Assembly: GCA_937867025.1 (NCBI GenBank)
Contig: CALMKH010000188.1
Span: 1-35,893 of the forward strand
From: an uncultured Bacteroidota bacterium
GTDB lineage: Bacteria; Bacteroidota; Bacteroidia; NS11-12g; UBA955
Reading direction: 5' to 3'
Length of the DNA: 35,893 nucleotides
The notes below the pieces were generated by a model. That model searched no databases, was not told the origin of the DNA, and saw only the letters and a program-made list of their open reading frames with translations. Both the position numbers and the translations under genes were made by a program. Positions 7,895-19,069 of the stretch are shown piece by piece. Every line of letters begins with the position of its first letter. The stretch's first letter is position 1.

Positions 7895-8677
7895 ATGTTA
7901 AAATTCTGGAATATTTTTGTGTTGTGTTGCATCCCCCTGGTCACAAAAGGCCAGGACAGTGTGAAAACATCTAAGCCGGGTGTTTTCAGGAATAATGTGC
8001 TTTTCTGTATTAATTACGGCAGGCAGGTGCCTATGGCTGATATGGCCAAGCGTTTTGGTGGAAGCAATTCCGTAGGTTTCACCGCAGCTTACAAATTCGG
8101 AAAGAATTTCCAGGTGCAGGCCGGCATCAATACATTTTTCAGCGGCAAGGTGAAGGAAAGCGGTTTGTTCGATTCCATGAAAGCGAGCAATGCTTATCTC
8201 CTGGATATTAACGGAACGTATGCCGAAGTCCGCCTGTATGAAAGGGGCTATCACTGGCACATCGATTTCGGGAAAATATTGGGCGTAAACAAATTTGAAC
8301 CGAACTCGGGCATACTGCTTACCGGCGGCCTGGGCTTTATGCAGCATAAGATCAAATTCACGTATGAACGCAATGTTTTACCACAGCTTGAAGGAGAGTA
8401 TGCCAAAGGTTATGACAGGCTCAGCAACGGCCTTATGGCGAGAGGTTTTTTAGGCTATCAGAGAATTGATCCCAGGGGAATGCTGAATTATGTGGCGGGC
8501 ATTGAAGTGCTTAACGGTTTTACCAGGAACAGGCGAGAATTCAATTACGACACCAGAGTGCAGGACGACAAGTCGAGGAACGACCTGATGGTCGGTCTGA
8601 AAGTTGGCATCATGATTACCGTTTCGGGGAGGAAAGCCGGAACAAAAAAAGGAGAGGAAGAACGCATATTCGAATAG
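7895..8677 (+). CDS. Exported outer-membrane beta-barrel-like protein, unknown function
   Basis: 260 residues. A short signal peptide (MLKFWNIFVLCCIPLVTKGQ) is followed by alternating polar/hydrophobic strands rich in Gly and aromatics, such as NSVGFTAAYKFGKNFQVQAGIN and GILLTGGLGFM. These are typical of small Bacteroidota porin-like barrels. The C-terminal strand (LKVGIMITVSG) is followed by a charged tail (RKAGTKKGEEERIFE) rather than ending in an aromatic residue. Its stop is 4 nt before waaA, so the two are probably co-transcribed, which suggests an envelope role. I do not recognise a named family. Confidence 0.7.
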   Translation: MLKFWNIFVLCCIPLVTKGQDSVKTSKPGVFRNNVLFCINYGRQVPMADMAKRFGGSNSVGFTAAYKFGKNFQVQAGINTFFSGKVKESGLFDSMKASNAYLLDINGTYAEVRLYERGYHWHIDFGKILGVNKFEPNSGILLTGGLGFMQHKIKFTYERNVLPQLEGEYAKGYDRLSNGLMARGFLGYQRIDPRGMLNYVAGIEVLNGFTRNRREFNYDTRVQDDKSRNDLMVGLKVGIMITVSGRKAGTKKGEEERIFE

Positions 8678-8681
8678 AGGC

Positions 8682-9893
8682 ATGCGGTTATTTTACCTGG
8701 CTGTCATAAAGATTGTTGATATACTGCTGCCATTCGTGTCGGCTGTTTCAGGTTCCCCAAAACTCAAAGCTTTAGTCAGCGGGCGCAAGAAACCGTTTCC
8801 CGTCCTGCCGGAAAAAACGGGGAAAAGATATTGGTTCCATTGCGCGAGTCTTGGTGAGTTTGAGCAAGCACGTCCCGTTATGGAACGCCTGAAATCGCGG
8901 CAAGCGGCATGCAGCCTGGTCGTCTCGTTTTTTTCGCCTTCAGGATATGAACAGAAGCATGATTATGCATTGGCTGACGCAGTAATCTACCTGCCGTCCG
9001 ATACGCCTTCGCATGCGAGGAAGTTATTGGACCATATGCAGCCGGATATTGCCGTTTTTGTCAAATATGAGATATGGTATTACCACCTCAGTGAACTTTT
9101 TAAAAGGCAGATCCCCGTGTATCTTGTATCGGCCACATTCCGTCAGGGACAATACCTTTTCTCTTTCTGGGGCCGCTGGCTTTTCAAGGTTCTTCCGAGG
9201 TATGAAACCATCTTTCTACAGGATAGCCGTTCATACGAGCTGATGAAAAGCAAAGGATTGTCAAACATTATCCTTGGCGGTGACACACGTTATGACAGGG
9301 TGAAACAGAATGCCCTGAACGTTAAAGACAATGAAGTGATCAGGCTGTTCAAAGGCGGGAAGCGCTTAATTATCCTGGGAAGCAGCTGGCCTGCAGAAGA
9401 GGACCTGGTTCAGCAATATCTGGATAATTACCCCTCTGATACATTTAAGATACTGATAGTCCCGCATGATATCAGCCCGGGGCATATCAACGAAATCAAT
9501 AGAAAATTCAAAAAATATCAACCCGTTCAATATACCAATGTGACAGGACACGTAGATACGAATGTCATGATCCTGAACACGATCGGGCATCTTGCAAGCG
9601 CTTATGCGTATGCGGATATAGCCTTTATCGGGGGAGCTTTCGGAAAGGGGCTTCACAATATACTGGAACCCCTGGCGTTCGGAGTTCCGGTGATATTCGG
9701 GCCTCATTATAAAAAATATCCCGAAGCTTCGAAGGCCATGGAATATGAAGTAGCGATAAGTATTCGCGATTTGCAGGGATTAAAGCGTGCCATCGAGCTG
9801 TTTTCACGTGTGCATTCGAAAGAAAAATGCATTGATTTCATCAACTGGAATTCCGGTGCCACCGAACTGGTGATAAAGAAGATAAGTGCTTAA
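8682..9893 (+). CDS. waaA: 3-deoxy-D-manno-octulosonic acid (Kdo) transferase
   Basis: 403 residues, a normal length. The enzyme attaches Kdo to the lipid A precursor at the inner membrane, opening the core of lipopolysaccharide. An N-terminal membrane anchor (YLAVIKIVDILLPFVSAV) precedes WFHCASLGEFEQARPV, in which Glu59 of ASLGE corresponds to the catalytic base of WaaA enzymes. The GT-B C-terminal donor site is visible as IAFIGGAFGKGLHNILEPLAFGVPVIFGP (in parts). The gene starts 4 nt after the barrel-protein gene and 0.9 kb after the MsbA-like exporter, a plausible lipid A assembly group. It is convergent with ruvB. Confidence 0.93.
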   Translation: MRLFYLAVIKIVDILLPFVSAVSGSPKLKALVSGRKKPFPVLPEKTGKRYWFHCASLGEFEQARPVMERLKSRQAACSLVVSFFSPSGYEQKHDYALADAVIYLPSDTPSHARKLLDHMQPDIAVFVKYEIWYYHLSELFKRQIPVYLVSATFRQGQYLFSFWGRWLFKVLPRYETIFLQDSRSYELMKSKGLSNIILGGDTRYDRVKQNALNVKDNEVIRLFKGGKRLIILGSSWPAEEDLVQQYLDNYPSDTFKILIVPHDISPGHINEINRKFKKYQPVQYTNVTGHVDTNVMILNTIGHLASAYAYADIAFIGGAFGKGLHNILEPLAFGVPVIFGPHYKKYPEASKAMEYEVAISIRDLQGLKRAIELFSRVHSKEKCIDFINWNSGATELVIKKISA

Positions 9894-9935
9894 CGTTAGA
9901 AGGCGTCACGGGTTGACATACCTCCGGACTGCCGG

Positions 9936-10964
9936 TTAAAAAAGCTCGCCGGTTCCCTTGTGGTTGGGTATCCTGCCGAGATGCCTGTAAGCGTGCTCTG
10001 TCACCTCCCTGCCCCTCGCTGTCCTCATCAGGTACCCTTCCTGGATCAGGAAAGGCTCATATACTTCCTCGAGCGTTCCGGCTTCTTCCCCGACAGCAGT
10101 GGCTATGGTGTTAATGCCTACGGGGCCTCCTTTGAACTTGTCGATAATCGTACTCAGTATCCTGTTGTCCATTTCATCCAGACCGTGAGCATCGACATTC
10201 AGGGCATCAAGCGCGAACCTGGCTATGTCGAGGTTAATCTCACCATTGCCCTTGATCTGGGCAAAATCCCGCGTCCTTCTCAGCAGGGCATTGGCTATCC
10301 TGGGGGTTCCGCGGCTCCTCCGGGCTATTTCATACGCAGCTTCCTGTACAATTGGCACTCGAATGATTCCTGAAGAACGTATGATGATACTGGCCAGCAG
10401 ATCGGTGGTATAATATTCCAGCCTGTTCGTGATGCCAAACCTGGCCCGTAAAGGCGATGTCAGCAATCCGGAACGGGTGGTAGCCCCCACCAGGGTGAAC
10501 GGGGCCAGGCTGATCTGAACGGAACGCGCGCTGGGACCGCTGTCGAGCATGATATCGATCTTGTAGTCCTCCATGGCAGAGTACAGGTATTCCTCGACCA
10601 CCGGGCTCAGACGGTGAATCTCATCTATAAACAGCACATCTCCTTCCTGTAGATTGGTGAGAAGCCCCGCCAGATCACCGGGTTTTTCAAGAACAGGACC
10701 GCTGGTGATGCGTATGTTGCTTTTCAGTTCGTTGGCAATAATATTGGCGAGAGTGGTTTTACCCAGGCCCGGGGGACCATGCAATAACACGTGATCCAGG
10801 GCCTCTCCTCTCTGAACCGCTGCCTTGACAAATATCTTGAGATTTTCAAGTATTTTTTCCTGCCCGGAAAAATCATCAAAATTGGCCGGACGCAAAACCT
10901 TCTCGATATCCCTGTCAGTTTGGCTTAAATGGTCAGAATCCGGACTTAGGTTTTGGTTCAGCAT
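9936..10964 (-). CDS. ruvB: Holliday junction branch migration helicase subunit RuvB
   Basis: 342 residues from the chosen start. RuvB is the AAA+ motor that, with RuvA, drives branch migration of Holliday junctions. Walker A is GPPGLGKTT (63-71), Walker B LFIDEIH (111-117), sensor 1 is in [20 protein letters not shown], and the arginine-finger region and C-terminal winged helix ([20 protein letters not shown]) are present. A start 10 codons upstream (10994) is possible by frame only. The promoter TATCTTTG at 10973-10980 lies between the two, so the ATG at 10964 is right. ruvA and ruvC are not neighbours here, as is common in this phylum. Confidence 0.96.
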   Translation of the reverse strand: MLNQNLSPDSDHLSQTDRDIEKVLRPANFDDFSGQEKILENLKIFVKAAVQRGEALDHVLLHGPPGLGKTTLANIIANELKSNIRITSGPVLEKPGDLAGLLTNLQEGDVLFIDEIHRLSPVVEEYLYSAMEDYKIDIMLDSGPSARSVQISLAPFTLVGATTRSGLLTSPLRARFGITNRLEYYTTDLLASIIIRSSGIIRVPIVQEAAYEIARRSRGTPRIANALLRRTRDFAQIKGNGEINLDIARFALDALNVDAHGLDEMDNRILSTIIDKFKGGPVGINTIATAVGEEAGTLEEVYEPFLIQEGYLMRTARGREVTEHAYRHLGRIPNHKGTGELF

Positions 10965-10972
10965 TGTTTTTG

Positions 10973-11004
10973 CAAAGATATCCCTGAAAAGCAACCTTTT
11001 TCAA
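10973..11004 (-). promoter_or_regulatory. ruvB promoter (TTG-N21-TATCTTTG)
   Basis: On the minus strand TTG (11002-11004) and TATCTTTG (10973-10980) are separated by 21 nt, matching the Bacteroidota consensus. The element ends 8 nt before the ATG at 10964, implying a leader of only a few nucleotides. Confidence 0.6.
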
Positions 11005-11035
11005 CAAAAATTCCTCTTACAAATAAAAATTTTGT

Positions 11036-12151
11036 ATGAAATTTGTAATAGTAAAGAAGATGACAAGACTATTGATGGTGATAAGTGCGGCAATAATCTG
11101 CCTGCAGGCGGATGCCCAAGTGAATATGGGAGCCAGGTTCAACAAGCTGACCCACGATTTCGGCAAGATTCCCGAAGAGAGCGGCACAGTGTATACTATC
11201 TTCAGTTTCAAGAACATCACTTCGGAACCCATTCATATCGTCAATATCGAAACCTCATGCGGCTGTACCAAGCCCATTTATAGCAAAGACACCATCATGC
11301 CCGGCGACAGCGGTCATATCAAAGCTGTTTACGAAACATGGGGCAGGGATGGCGATTTTTACAAGAACCTGTTCGTACACTTCAACAAGGAAGCATATTA
11401 CCAGCCTTTATCCATAAGGGGATACGTGGTTCCGCAAGCCAATCTGAGCAAAAGGCCTGCAGAATTCACAACAACATACTCTAACCTCGCTTTTACCACT
11501 ACCATAGCTCATTTCCCAGACTTGCTCAATTCCCAGAAGCAGACTACAAAGCTGAAGGTTTACAATTATATGGGATATCCCATCAACATCCTGGAGATAA
11601 AAAGCAAACCCGAATTTGTCACGGTTGACTATGGCGATGGCCTGATAGGCGTGGAAGACACCCTGACCATTACCATTACAATCGACGGCACGAAAATGAC
11701 CCAGTTTGGAGATCAGATGCTGCCTGTAGCTCTGGTTACGGATGATCCGGGCAGTGAAGTGAAGAATATATTTGTAAGGGCTAACCTCAAGGAAGACTTT
11801 TCCAAACTTTCCGGCAAAGAGCTCAAGAATGCCCCGAGGATCGCCATTACTCCCCCCGGAACGATCAGCCTGGGTAAACACTCCGCAGGCGAAAAGTTCA
11901 GCCATACCCTTAAAATTGAGAATACAGGGAAAAAAGATCTGGAAATAAGAAAAATCATCCCAAGCTGTTCATGTATAAGTTTCACCATAGGCAAGCAGGT
12001 ATTAAAAGCAGGTGAATCGACCAACCTGGTACTGACGATAGATACCGTCAACCAGATAAAAGCCGACCTGATAAAACATGTTACACTGCTTACCAATGAT
12101 CCTGCAAAACAGGAGTTGAACCTTAAGATAACGCTTACGGTAACTAATTAA
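11036..12151 (+). CDS. Exported DUF1573 protein with two copies of the domain
   Basis: 371 residues with a signal peptide ending in ADAQ. The N-terminal DUF1573 unit follows at once: THDFGKIPEESGTVYTIFSFKN, then IVNIETSCGCTKP and MPGDSGHIKAVYET. A second unit at ~285-370 has ISLGKHSAGEKFSHTLKIEN, IIPSCSCISF and AGESTNLVLTID. DUF1573 is an Ig-like (ASPM/Hydin-type) domain with a conserved cysteine pair, common in Bacteroidota; its function is not established. An alternative ATG at 11060 (MTRLLMVIS) gives an equally good signal peptide and lies a more usual distance from AT-rich -7-like sequence, so the start is uncertain by 8 codons. It precedes the HtrA protease by 16 nt, so the two are probably one operon. 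Confidence 0.8.
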   Translation: MKFVIVKKMTRLLMVISAAIICLQADAQVNMGARFNKLTHDFGKIPEESGTVYTIFSFKNITSEPIHIVNIETSCGCTKPIYSKDTIMPGDSGHIKAVYETWGRDGDFYKNLFVHFNKEAYYQPLSIRGYVVPQANLSKRPAEFTTTYSNLAFTTTIAHFPDLLNSQKQTTKLKVYNYMGYPINILEIKSKPEFVTVDYGDGLIGVEDTLTITITIDGTKMTQFGDQMLPVALVTDDPGSEVKNIFVRANLKEDFSKLSGKELKNAPRIAITPPGTISLGKHSAGEKFSHTLKIENTGKKDLEIRKIIPSCSCISFTIGKQVLKAGESTNLVLTIDTVNQIKADLIKHVTLLTNDPAKQELNLKITLTVTN

Positions 12152-12167
12152 AGAATCAAATATACGT

Positions 12168-13595
12168 ATGAAAAGGAATATCATAAATGCACTGACCGCG
12201 CTGGTATTTGGAGTAGCCGGCGCATTTATTTTTACCTCCGTCGGCGACCGTCAGCAGGGAAACGCATCCCCGGTTAATAACGACATTAAAGGCATACTGG
12301 CAAATTATAACGGCAAGCCTCTGGAAGGCAGCCTGAGCTTCATCCTGGCTTCTAAAGTCAGCACCCCGAGCGTGGTGTTTATCAAGACCACAGCCCTGGT
12401 TCAGCAGCGCAACCCGTTCGGGTTTTTCTTTGACGGATGGGATCCGTTCGGAAGCATTGGGCAGGTCAGCAGTACCGGAAGCGGTGTTATTGTAAGAAAA
12501 GACGGATACATTGTTACCAACCTTCACGTGGTAAAGGATGCCCAGACAATAGAAGTTGTGCTCAACAACAAGAAAAAGACCTATACAGCCAAACTCATCG
12601 GAACCGATCCTTCCACCGACCTTGCCCTGCTCAAGATCGACGCTAGCGAACTGCCTGCCATCAGCATCGCCAATTCGGATGAGCTGCAGATCGGCGAATG
12701 GGTGGTGGCCGTAGGCAATCCCTTTAACCTTACCTCCACTGTCACAGCCGGCATAGTCAGTGCAAAAGGCAGGAATATCAATGTGGTGAACAACCAGTTT
12801 CCGATCGAATCGTTTATCCAGACCGATGCTGCCATCAATCCCGGCAATAGCGGCGGAGCCCTCGTAAACCTTAACGGTGAACTGGTGGGTATCAATACAG
12901 CGATTTTCAGCAAGACCGGAAGTTATACCGGGTACGGATTTGCAATTCCGTCCAATATTGTTGCCAAAGCAGTGAAGGATCTTATTGACTTCGGGCAGAT
13001 ACAACGCGGATACTCGGGCATGGAAGTCTCCGAAATCGATGAGGCAAGCGAAAAAATCAACAAGCTGGCAGAAGGCGCGCTGGTACTTGATGCCTATGAA
13101 GGCGGGCCTGCGGATAAAGCCGGTATAAAGAAAGGCGATATCATTGTCAAAATACAGGACCACCCGACATCAGGCAAATCAAGCTTTGACGAACATATGT
13201 CGTATTACAGGCCGGGAGATAAAATCAAGATCAATTATTACCGGAACGGTGTTGAAAAGGAAACTACCCTGGTACTGACCAACCAGGACGGCGAAACTTC
13301 ATTGAATGTCAACAGGTCTGTTTCCTCGGAAAAACTCGGCGCCGATTTCACCCCTGTTTCAAAAGTCGAATTGCAGCGCTACAGGATAAACCATGGTGTG
13401 AAAGTGAGCAATATCCGCGGCGGACTTATCAACAGCATGAACATCGAAGACGGTTTCATTTTTACCAAATACAACGGTAAACCATGCACCGATGCGGCCG
13501 AACTGATCAGGCAGCTGGAAAATGCAGGAGGAAGGATACAGATAGAAGGTATCGGCCCGGACGGCGGCAGCAGGATCTATAACTTTTATTATTAA
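12168..13595 (+). CDS. Periplasmic serine protease of the HtrA/DegP/DegQ family
   Basis: 475 residues. An N-terminal hydrophobic segment (NALTALVFGVAGAFIF) acts as signal or anchor. The trypsin-like domain shows the full triad: His120 in TNLHVVKDA, Asp151 in STDLALLKID and Ser228 in NPGNSGGAL. Two PDZ regions follow: the first around RGYSGMEVSEID to VKIQDHPTSGKSS, the second around LGADFTPVSKVELQRY to IQIEGIGPDGG. The protein would degrade or refold damaged envelope proteins. It follows the DUF1573 gene by 16 nt in the same direction and is convergent with dapA. The first PDZ has the usual GGPADKAGIKKGDIIV groove motif. Confidence 0.93.
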   Translation: MKRNIINALTALVFGVAGAFIFTSVGDRQQGNASPVNNDIKGILANYNGKPLEGSLSFILASKVSTPSVVFIKTTALVQQRNPFGFFFDGWDPFGSIGQVSSTGSGVIVRKDGYIVTNLHVVKDAQTIEVVLNNKKKTYTAKLIGTDPSTDLALLKIDASELPAISIANSDELQIGEWVVAVGNPFNLTSTVTAGIVSAKGRNINVVNNQFPIESFIQTDAAINPGNSGGALVNLNGELVGINTAIFSKTGSYTGYGFAIPSNIVAKAVKDLIDFGQIQRGYSGMEVSEIDEASEKINKLAEGALVLDAYEGGPADKAGIKKGDIIVKIQDHPTSGKSSFDEHMSYYRPGDKIKINYYRNGVEKETTLVLTNQDGETSLNVNRSVSSEKLGADFTPVSKVELQRYRINHGVKVSNIRGGLINSMNIEDGFIFTKYNGKPCTDAAELIRQLENAGGRIQIEGIGPDGGSRIYNFYY

Positions 13596-13617
13596 GGTAG
13601 CGTCAGGTACGGACTTC

Positions 13618-14514
13618 TTACTTTGTCCGGCTCATTTTCATTGAGGCCAACAGTTGTTCCCTAACCTTGCCGCTTACGGCAGCCAGAGGCATCCTGACAT
13701 CCACCCCGCAGATACCCAGGGCTTCGAGCAGCACTTTAATTCCCCCGGGACTTCCATCGGCAAATATCAGGTTCATCGCATCAAGCAGGCTGTAGTGCAG
13801 TTTACGGGCTTCAACTATATTGCCCTCAAGCGACAGTTTAACCATGCTGCTGAATTCCCTGGGATATGCATTTGCTATAACGCTTATAACACCGTCCATT
13901 CCAATGGCAATAAAGGGCATGGTCAGTGCGTCATCACCGCTTATCACCGCAAAATTATCAGGCCTGTGCTTGATAATATCCATGCATTGGATAAAATTTC
14001 CGCTGGCTTCCTTTGTTCCAAGAATATTGGGGTGTTCGGCCAGTTTTAAAGTCGCCTCCACGCTTATATTGCTGCCGGTCCTTCCCGGAACATTATAAAG
14101 TATGACAGGGACCGGGGCTTTATCTGCCAGGTGACGGTAATGGTGAACAATACCGTCCTGGTTAGGTTTATTATAATACGGACTCACGCTCAATATGGCT
14201 GAAATGCCCTCAAAATTCTGTTCCTTGATATTTTCAGCAACCTCAAGCGTATAGTTCCCGCCTATGCCGAGCACCAGTGGCAAACGCCCGTTGTTCTCCT
14301 CCTTTATGCAATCAATGATTTGCTGTTTTTCCTTTTTGGTGATTGTCGGACTTTCTCCTGTGGTGCCAAGGATCACCAGGTAATCTGTGCCGTTTTCCAC
14401 CTGAAAGTTGACAAGCTTTTTAAGGCCGTCAAAATCAATGTCGTGGCTGGCTTTGAAGGGAGTAACAAGCGCAACGCCGGTTCCCCTGAGTTTCTTGGAT
14501 AATGGATGTGACAT
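13618..14514 (-). CDS. dapA: 4-hydroxy-tetrahydrodipicolinate synthase
   Basis: 298 residues, a normal DapA length. It condenses pyruvate with aspartate semialdehyde, the first committed step to diaminopimelate and lysine. Visible hallmarks are GTGVALVTPF near the start, LGTTGES (49-55) in the substrate pocket, YNVPGRTG with Tyr140 and Arg145, and the Schiff-base lysine Lys168 in GTKEASGN. It lies 4 nt downstream of the DUF6913 gene and is surely co-transcribed with it. The family also includes N-acetylneuraminate lyase and other aldolases, but the Arg in the GRTG motif favours DapA. Confidence 0.94.
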   Translation of the reverse strand: MSHPLSKKLRGTGVALVTPFKASHDIDFDGLKKLVNFQVENGTDYLVILGTTGESPTITKKEKQQIIDCIKEENNGRLPLVLGIGGNYTLEVAENIKEQNFEGISAILSVSPYYNKPNQDGIVHHYRHLADKAPVPVILYNVPGRTGSNISVEATLKLAEHPNILGTKEASGNFIQCMDIIKHRPDNFAVISGDDALTMPFIAIGMDGVISVIANAYPREFSSMVKLSLEGNIVEARKLHYSLLDAMNLIFADGSPGGIKVLLEALGICGVDVRMPLAAVSGKVREQLLASMKMSRTK

Positions 14515-14518
14515 AATG

Positions 14519-15037
14519 CTATTGTATTTTGCGAAGGTAACGCCCTATTTCAATCAGATAGTTTTCGCAGGGGTCTGCTCCGTTCGGTTTAACTAATAAT
14601 TCGTAAAAATTGGTATCCTCATTCTGCAGAAAAGGACCCACCCTGAATCCCGCCTTTGTAAATACCGCTATGGAAGTGAGATAGGGATGTTCCGACAGGC
14701 AACAGTTCACCAGCAGATCGAACGGCTGGCGGATAAGGTCCAGAAGTTCCTTCTTTTTCGGCACCTGGAACATATTGAAATCACCTTTGCAGCATAAGCG
14801 GTGCAGTTCATTTTCTTTCATGTCGGGCGAAAATTTCTTGATGGGATGAAACGCCAGGAAAGTAATATCCTTTCCGCTTTTCCTGAGGGCATGACCAAAT
14901 GCTTTTATTTCTTCAATATCCGTTTTGGATTGCGTGGCATCCCAGACAAGAAGCACTTTGCGTATTTCATCATACCGTATGGCATGGCGTTCTATGCCCA
15001 GCTGTTTGGATTTCTTTATCAATGACCTTGAATTCAA
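14519..15037 (-). CDS. DUF6913-type protein, unknown function
   Basis: 172 residues, soluble, no signal peptide. It looks like the DUF6913 family of Bacteroidota, a small alpha/beta protein: strands RKVLLVWD, DITFLAFHP, DLLVNCCL and SIAVFTKAGFRVGPF alternate with helices. No catalytic residues stand out. The start is TTG at 15037. No ATG is available upstream before an in-frame stop, and a TAATTTTG element at 15057-15064 sits 19 nt upstream. It is the first gene of an operon with dapA, 4 nt away. Family name is from recall; function unknown. Confidence 0.7.
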   Translation of the reverse strand: MNSRSLIKKSKQLGIERHAIRYDEIRKVLLVWDATQSKTDIEEIKAFGHALRKSGKDITFLAFHPIKKFSPDMKENELHRLCCKGDFNMFQVPKKKELLDLIRQPFDLLVNCCLSEHPYLTSIAVFTKAGFRVGPFLQNEDTNFYELLVKPNGADPCENYLIEIGRYLRKIQ

Positions 15038-15056
15038 CGACGGTGAAAATGAGGTT

Positions 15057-15064
15057 CAAAATTA
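15057..15064 (-). promoter_or_regulatory. -7 element of the DUF6913-dapA operon (TAATTTTG)
   Basis: On the minus strand TAATTTTG is a perfect TAnnTTTG located 19 nt before the TTG start at 15037. It supports this non-ATG start. A clear -33 TTG was not found. Confidence 0.45.
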
Positions 15065-15145
15065 GAGTTTTTTTTTGATTTCTCACCGTTAAGGAAGTGC
15101 ATCCGGCTTATTAACCGACAGAGAAGTGAAAAAAACAGGAACAGG

Positions 15146-16087
15146 TCAGGAATGGATCAGCATGCGCTTTTTAGCAGTGATCTCGAATTTTTCGCCTTCT
15201 TCGGCAAGATCCGTATCAGGGAAAACTTCCCGGGCTTCTTCAAGCAAAGGCTCGAGCTGATCGTACCTGGATGAAAAATGACCGATAATAAGATGACCTA
15301 CTTCCGCCATGCGGGCAATAGTGGCTGCCTGCTCGGCAGTACTGTGGAAGTACAGTGAAGCCCTTTCTTCATTGTTTTTCATGTAGGTAGATTCATGATA
15401 AAGGGTATTGACCCCCTTTATATAATCAACTATCTCCGGATCGAAAATGGTATCCGAGCAATACGCAAAGCTCTTGCATGGTTCGGGATCCGAAGTCAGC
15501 AGGGCATTTTCTATCACCCGGCCGTCCGGCGCAATAAAATGTTCGCCGCGCTTTATGCTTTTGAAAAATGACATGGGTATGTCGTACATCTGCACCGCTT
15601 CCATATTCAGGTGCCTCTCCTTTTTTGATTCTTTTATAAGGAAACCCGTGCAGTGAATACGGTGCTTAAGCGGGAATGAACTCAGCTCAAATGACGCATT
15701 CCTGAGGATGAACTCCTGCCTTGCCGGATTGGTCGGGTAAAACTTTATGTCAAATTTTAAGGTCATGCCCCCGTGAATGATCTGCATATCAATGATTTGC
15801 TTCAGGGGAGGCGGACCGATAATGTGAAGATCCTGCTTCCTTCCAATAAGGCCCATCGTAGAGATCAGGCCGATAAGCCCGAAATAATGGTCGCCATGCA
15901 GGTGGCTTATGCAGATATAGTCGACGTTCGTATGCCGAATACCGAACCTGATTAATTGACTCTGAGTGCCTTCGCCACAGTCAATCATTATTTTTTCGCT
16001 GCCTATTTTTAAAATCTGAGAGCTTGGGTGTCGTTCCCTGGTGGGTGTAGCGCTGCTAGACCCCAGGATGTAAATTTCCGGATTCAA
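15146..16087 (-). CDS. rnz: Ribonuclease Z (tRNA 3' endonuclease)
   Basis: 313 residues, the short bacterial RNase Z length (ElaC type). It cleaves tRNA precursors at the 3' end. The metallo-beta-lactamase fold shows SHLHGDH (61-67, zinc ligands), IDCGEGTQ (35-42) and later FAYCSDT, HESTY, HSTAEQAA and LIIGHFSSRY. The start is TTG at 16087, giving MNPEIYILGSSSATPT. Family members begin only a few residues before LGxSSA, so this non-ATG start is credible and no ATG exists nearby. It is divergent from the short-chain dehydrogenase. Confidence 0.92.
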   Translation of the reverse strand: MNPEIYILGSSSATPTRERHPSSQILKIGSEKIMIDCGEGTQSQLIRFGIRHTNVDYICISHLHGDHYFGLIGLISTMGLIGRKQDLHIIGPPPLKQIIDMQIIHGGMTLKFDIKFYPTNPARQEFILRNASFELSSFPLKHRIHCTGFLIKESKKERHLNMEAVQMYDIPMSFFKSIKRGEHFIAPDGRVIENALLTSDPEPCKSFAYCSDTIFDPEIVDYIKGVNTLYHESTYMKNNEERASLYFHSTAEQAATIARMAEVGHLIIGHFSSRYDQLEPLLEEAREVFPDTDLAEEGEKFEITAKKRMLIHS

Positions 16088-16152
16088 AGTATTTGTGTAG
16101 TTTTAATTATCTATTATACAGCAAAAAAGAAGCCAACCCCCAAAACTTTCCA

Positions 16153-16160
16153 TATTTTTG
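16153..16160 (+). promoter_or_regulatory. -7 element of the SDR gene (TATTTTTG)
   Basis: TATTTTTG matches TAnnTTTG perfectly, ends 10 nt before the ATG at 16171 and fixes that start. An in-frame extension back to 16093 would begin upstream of transcription. Confidence 0.55.
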
Positions 16161-16170
16161 CAAAAAAAAT

Positions 16171-16932
16171 ATGACACGGAAAATCGCTTGGGTAACAGGA
16201 GCAGGTTCAGGAATAGGAAAAGCTTGTGCCCTTTTATTGGCTAAAAATGGCTTCAACCTTATATTATCGGGCCGTAGAAGGCATATGCTTGAACAGGTTA
16301 TGGCCCAGGCTAAAGCCGAATACGATGCTGATTCCCTGGTACTTGAACTGGATGTCCGGAACCGGGAGCAAGTACTAAAAGTGACCAGTGAACTGGACAG
16401 TGCATGGCGTAAAATTGATGTTTTGATCAATAATGCCGGCCTTGCCATGGGGTTATCTTCATTTGAAAATGGTGATCTTGATCATTGGGATATCATGATA
16501 GACACCAATATCAAGGGTTTGTTATATGTATCCCGTGCCGTGGTGCCGCTGATGATAGAGGCGGGAACAGGACATATTGTCAATGTAGGCAGCATAGCTG
16601 GCAAGGAAATATACGCCAACGGCAATGTATATTGTGCCACCAAACATGCCGTCGATGCGTTAAGCAGAAGCATGCGGCTCGATCTCAGCAAATTTCCTGT
16701 CAAGGTATCTGCAGTGCACCCCGGAGCGGTCGAAACCGAATTCTCCATCGTGCGTTTTGAGGGTGATAAGGAAAAGGCCCGCAAAGTGTACGAGGGTTTT
16801 GAAAATCTTGTTGCGGAAGACGTGGCCGAAGCCATATGGTTTATGATCAGCAGGCCTCCTCATGTCAATATCAACGAGCTGACCATTATGCCGACAGCTC
16901 AGCCGATGGCAGGAGTAATTCACAGGAAATAA
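16171..16932 (+). CDS. Short-chain dehydrogenase/reductase, YdfG-like
   Basis: 253 residues. A Rossmann-fold SDR: cofactor site TGAGSGIGKA (9-18), LINNAG (85-90), Asn113 in DTNIKG, Ser141 in NVGSIAG, and Tyr154/Lys158 in YCATKHA. An arginine cluster (SGRRR, 33-37) after the second strand suggests NADP(H). The pattern KEIYANGNVYCATKHAVDALSRSMRLDL and the ending (INELTIMPTAQP) resemble YdfG-type 3-hydroxy acid or serine dehydrogenases. The substrate is an inference. The start is set by the promoter element 10 nt upstream. It ends 2 nt before the ligA stop on the opposite strand. Confidence 0.88.
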   Translation: MTRKIAWVTGAGSGIGKACALLLAKNGFNLILSGRRRHMLEQVMAQAKAEYDADSLVLELDVRNREQVLKVTSELDSAWRKIDVLINNAGLAMGLSSFENGDLDHWDIMIDTNIKGLLYVSRAVVPLMIEAGTGHIVNVGSIAGKEIYANGNVYCATKHAVDALSRSMRLDLSKFPVKVSAVHPGAVETEFSIVRFEGDKEKARKVYEGFENLVAEDVAEAIWFMISRPPHVNINELTIMPTAQPMAGVIHRK

Positions 16933-16934
16933 AA

Positions 16935-19022
<2,088 letters not shown>

Positions 19023-19069
19023 TTATGTCATGGCTGTGCAGCAGTTTTTATATTAATTTGCAGCCCGTA

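Noticed and set aside
12156-13163. Long open frame (335 codons) antisense to the HtrA gene
   Set aside because: The forward frame has an intact protease triad and PDZ domains; the antisense translation is low-complexity, has no family features and no promoter or start signal.
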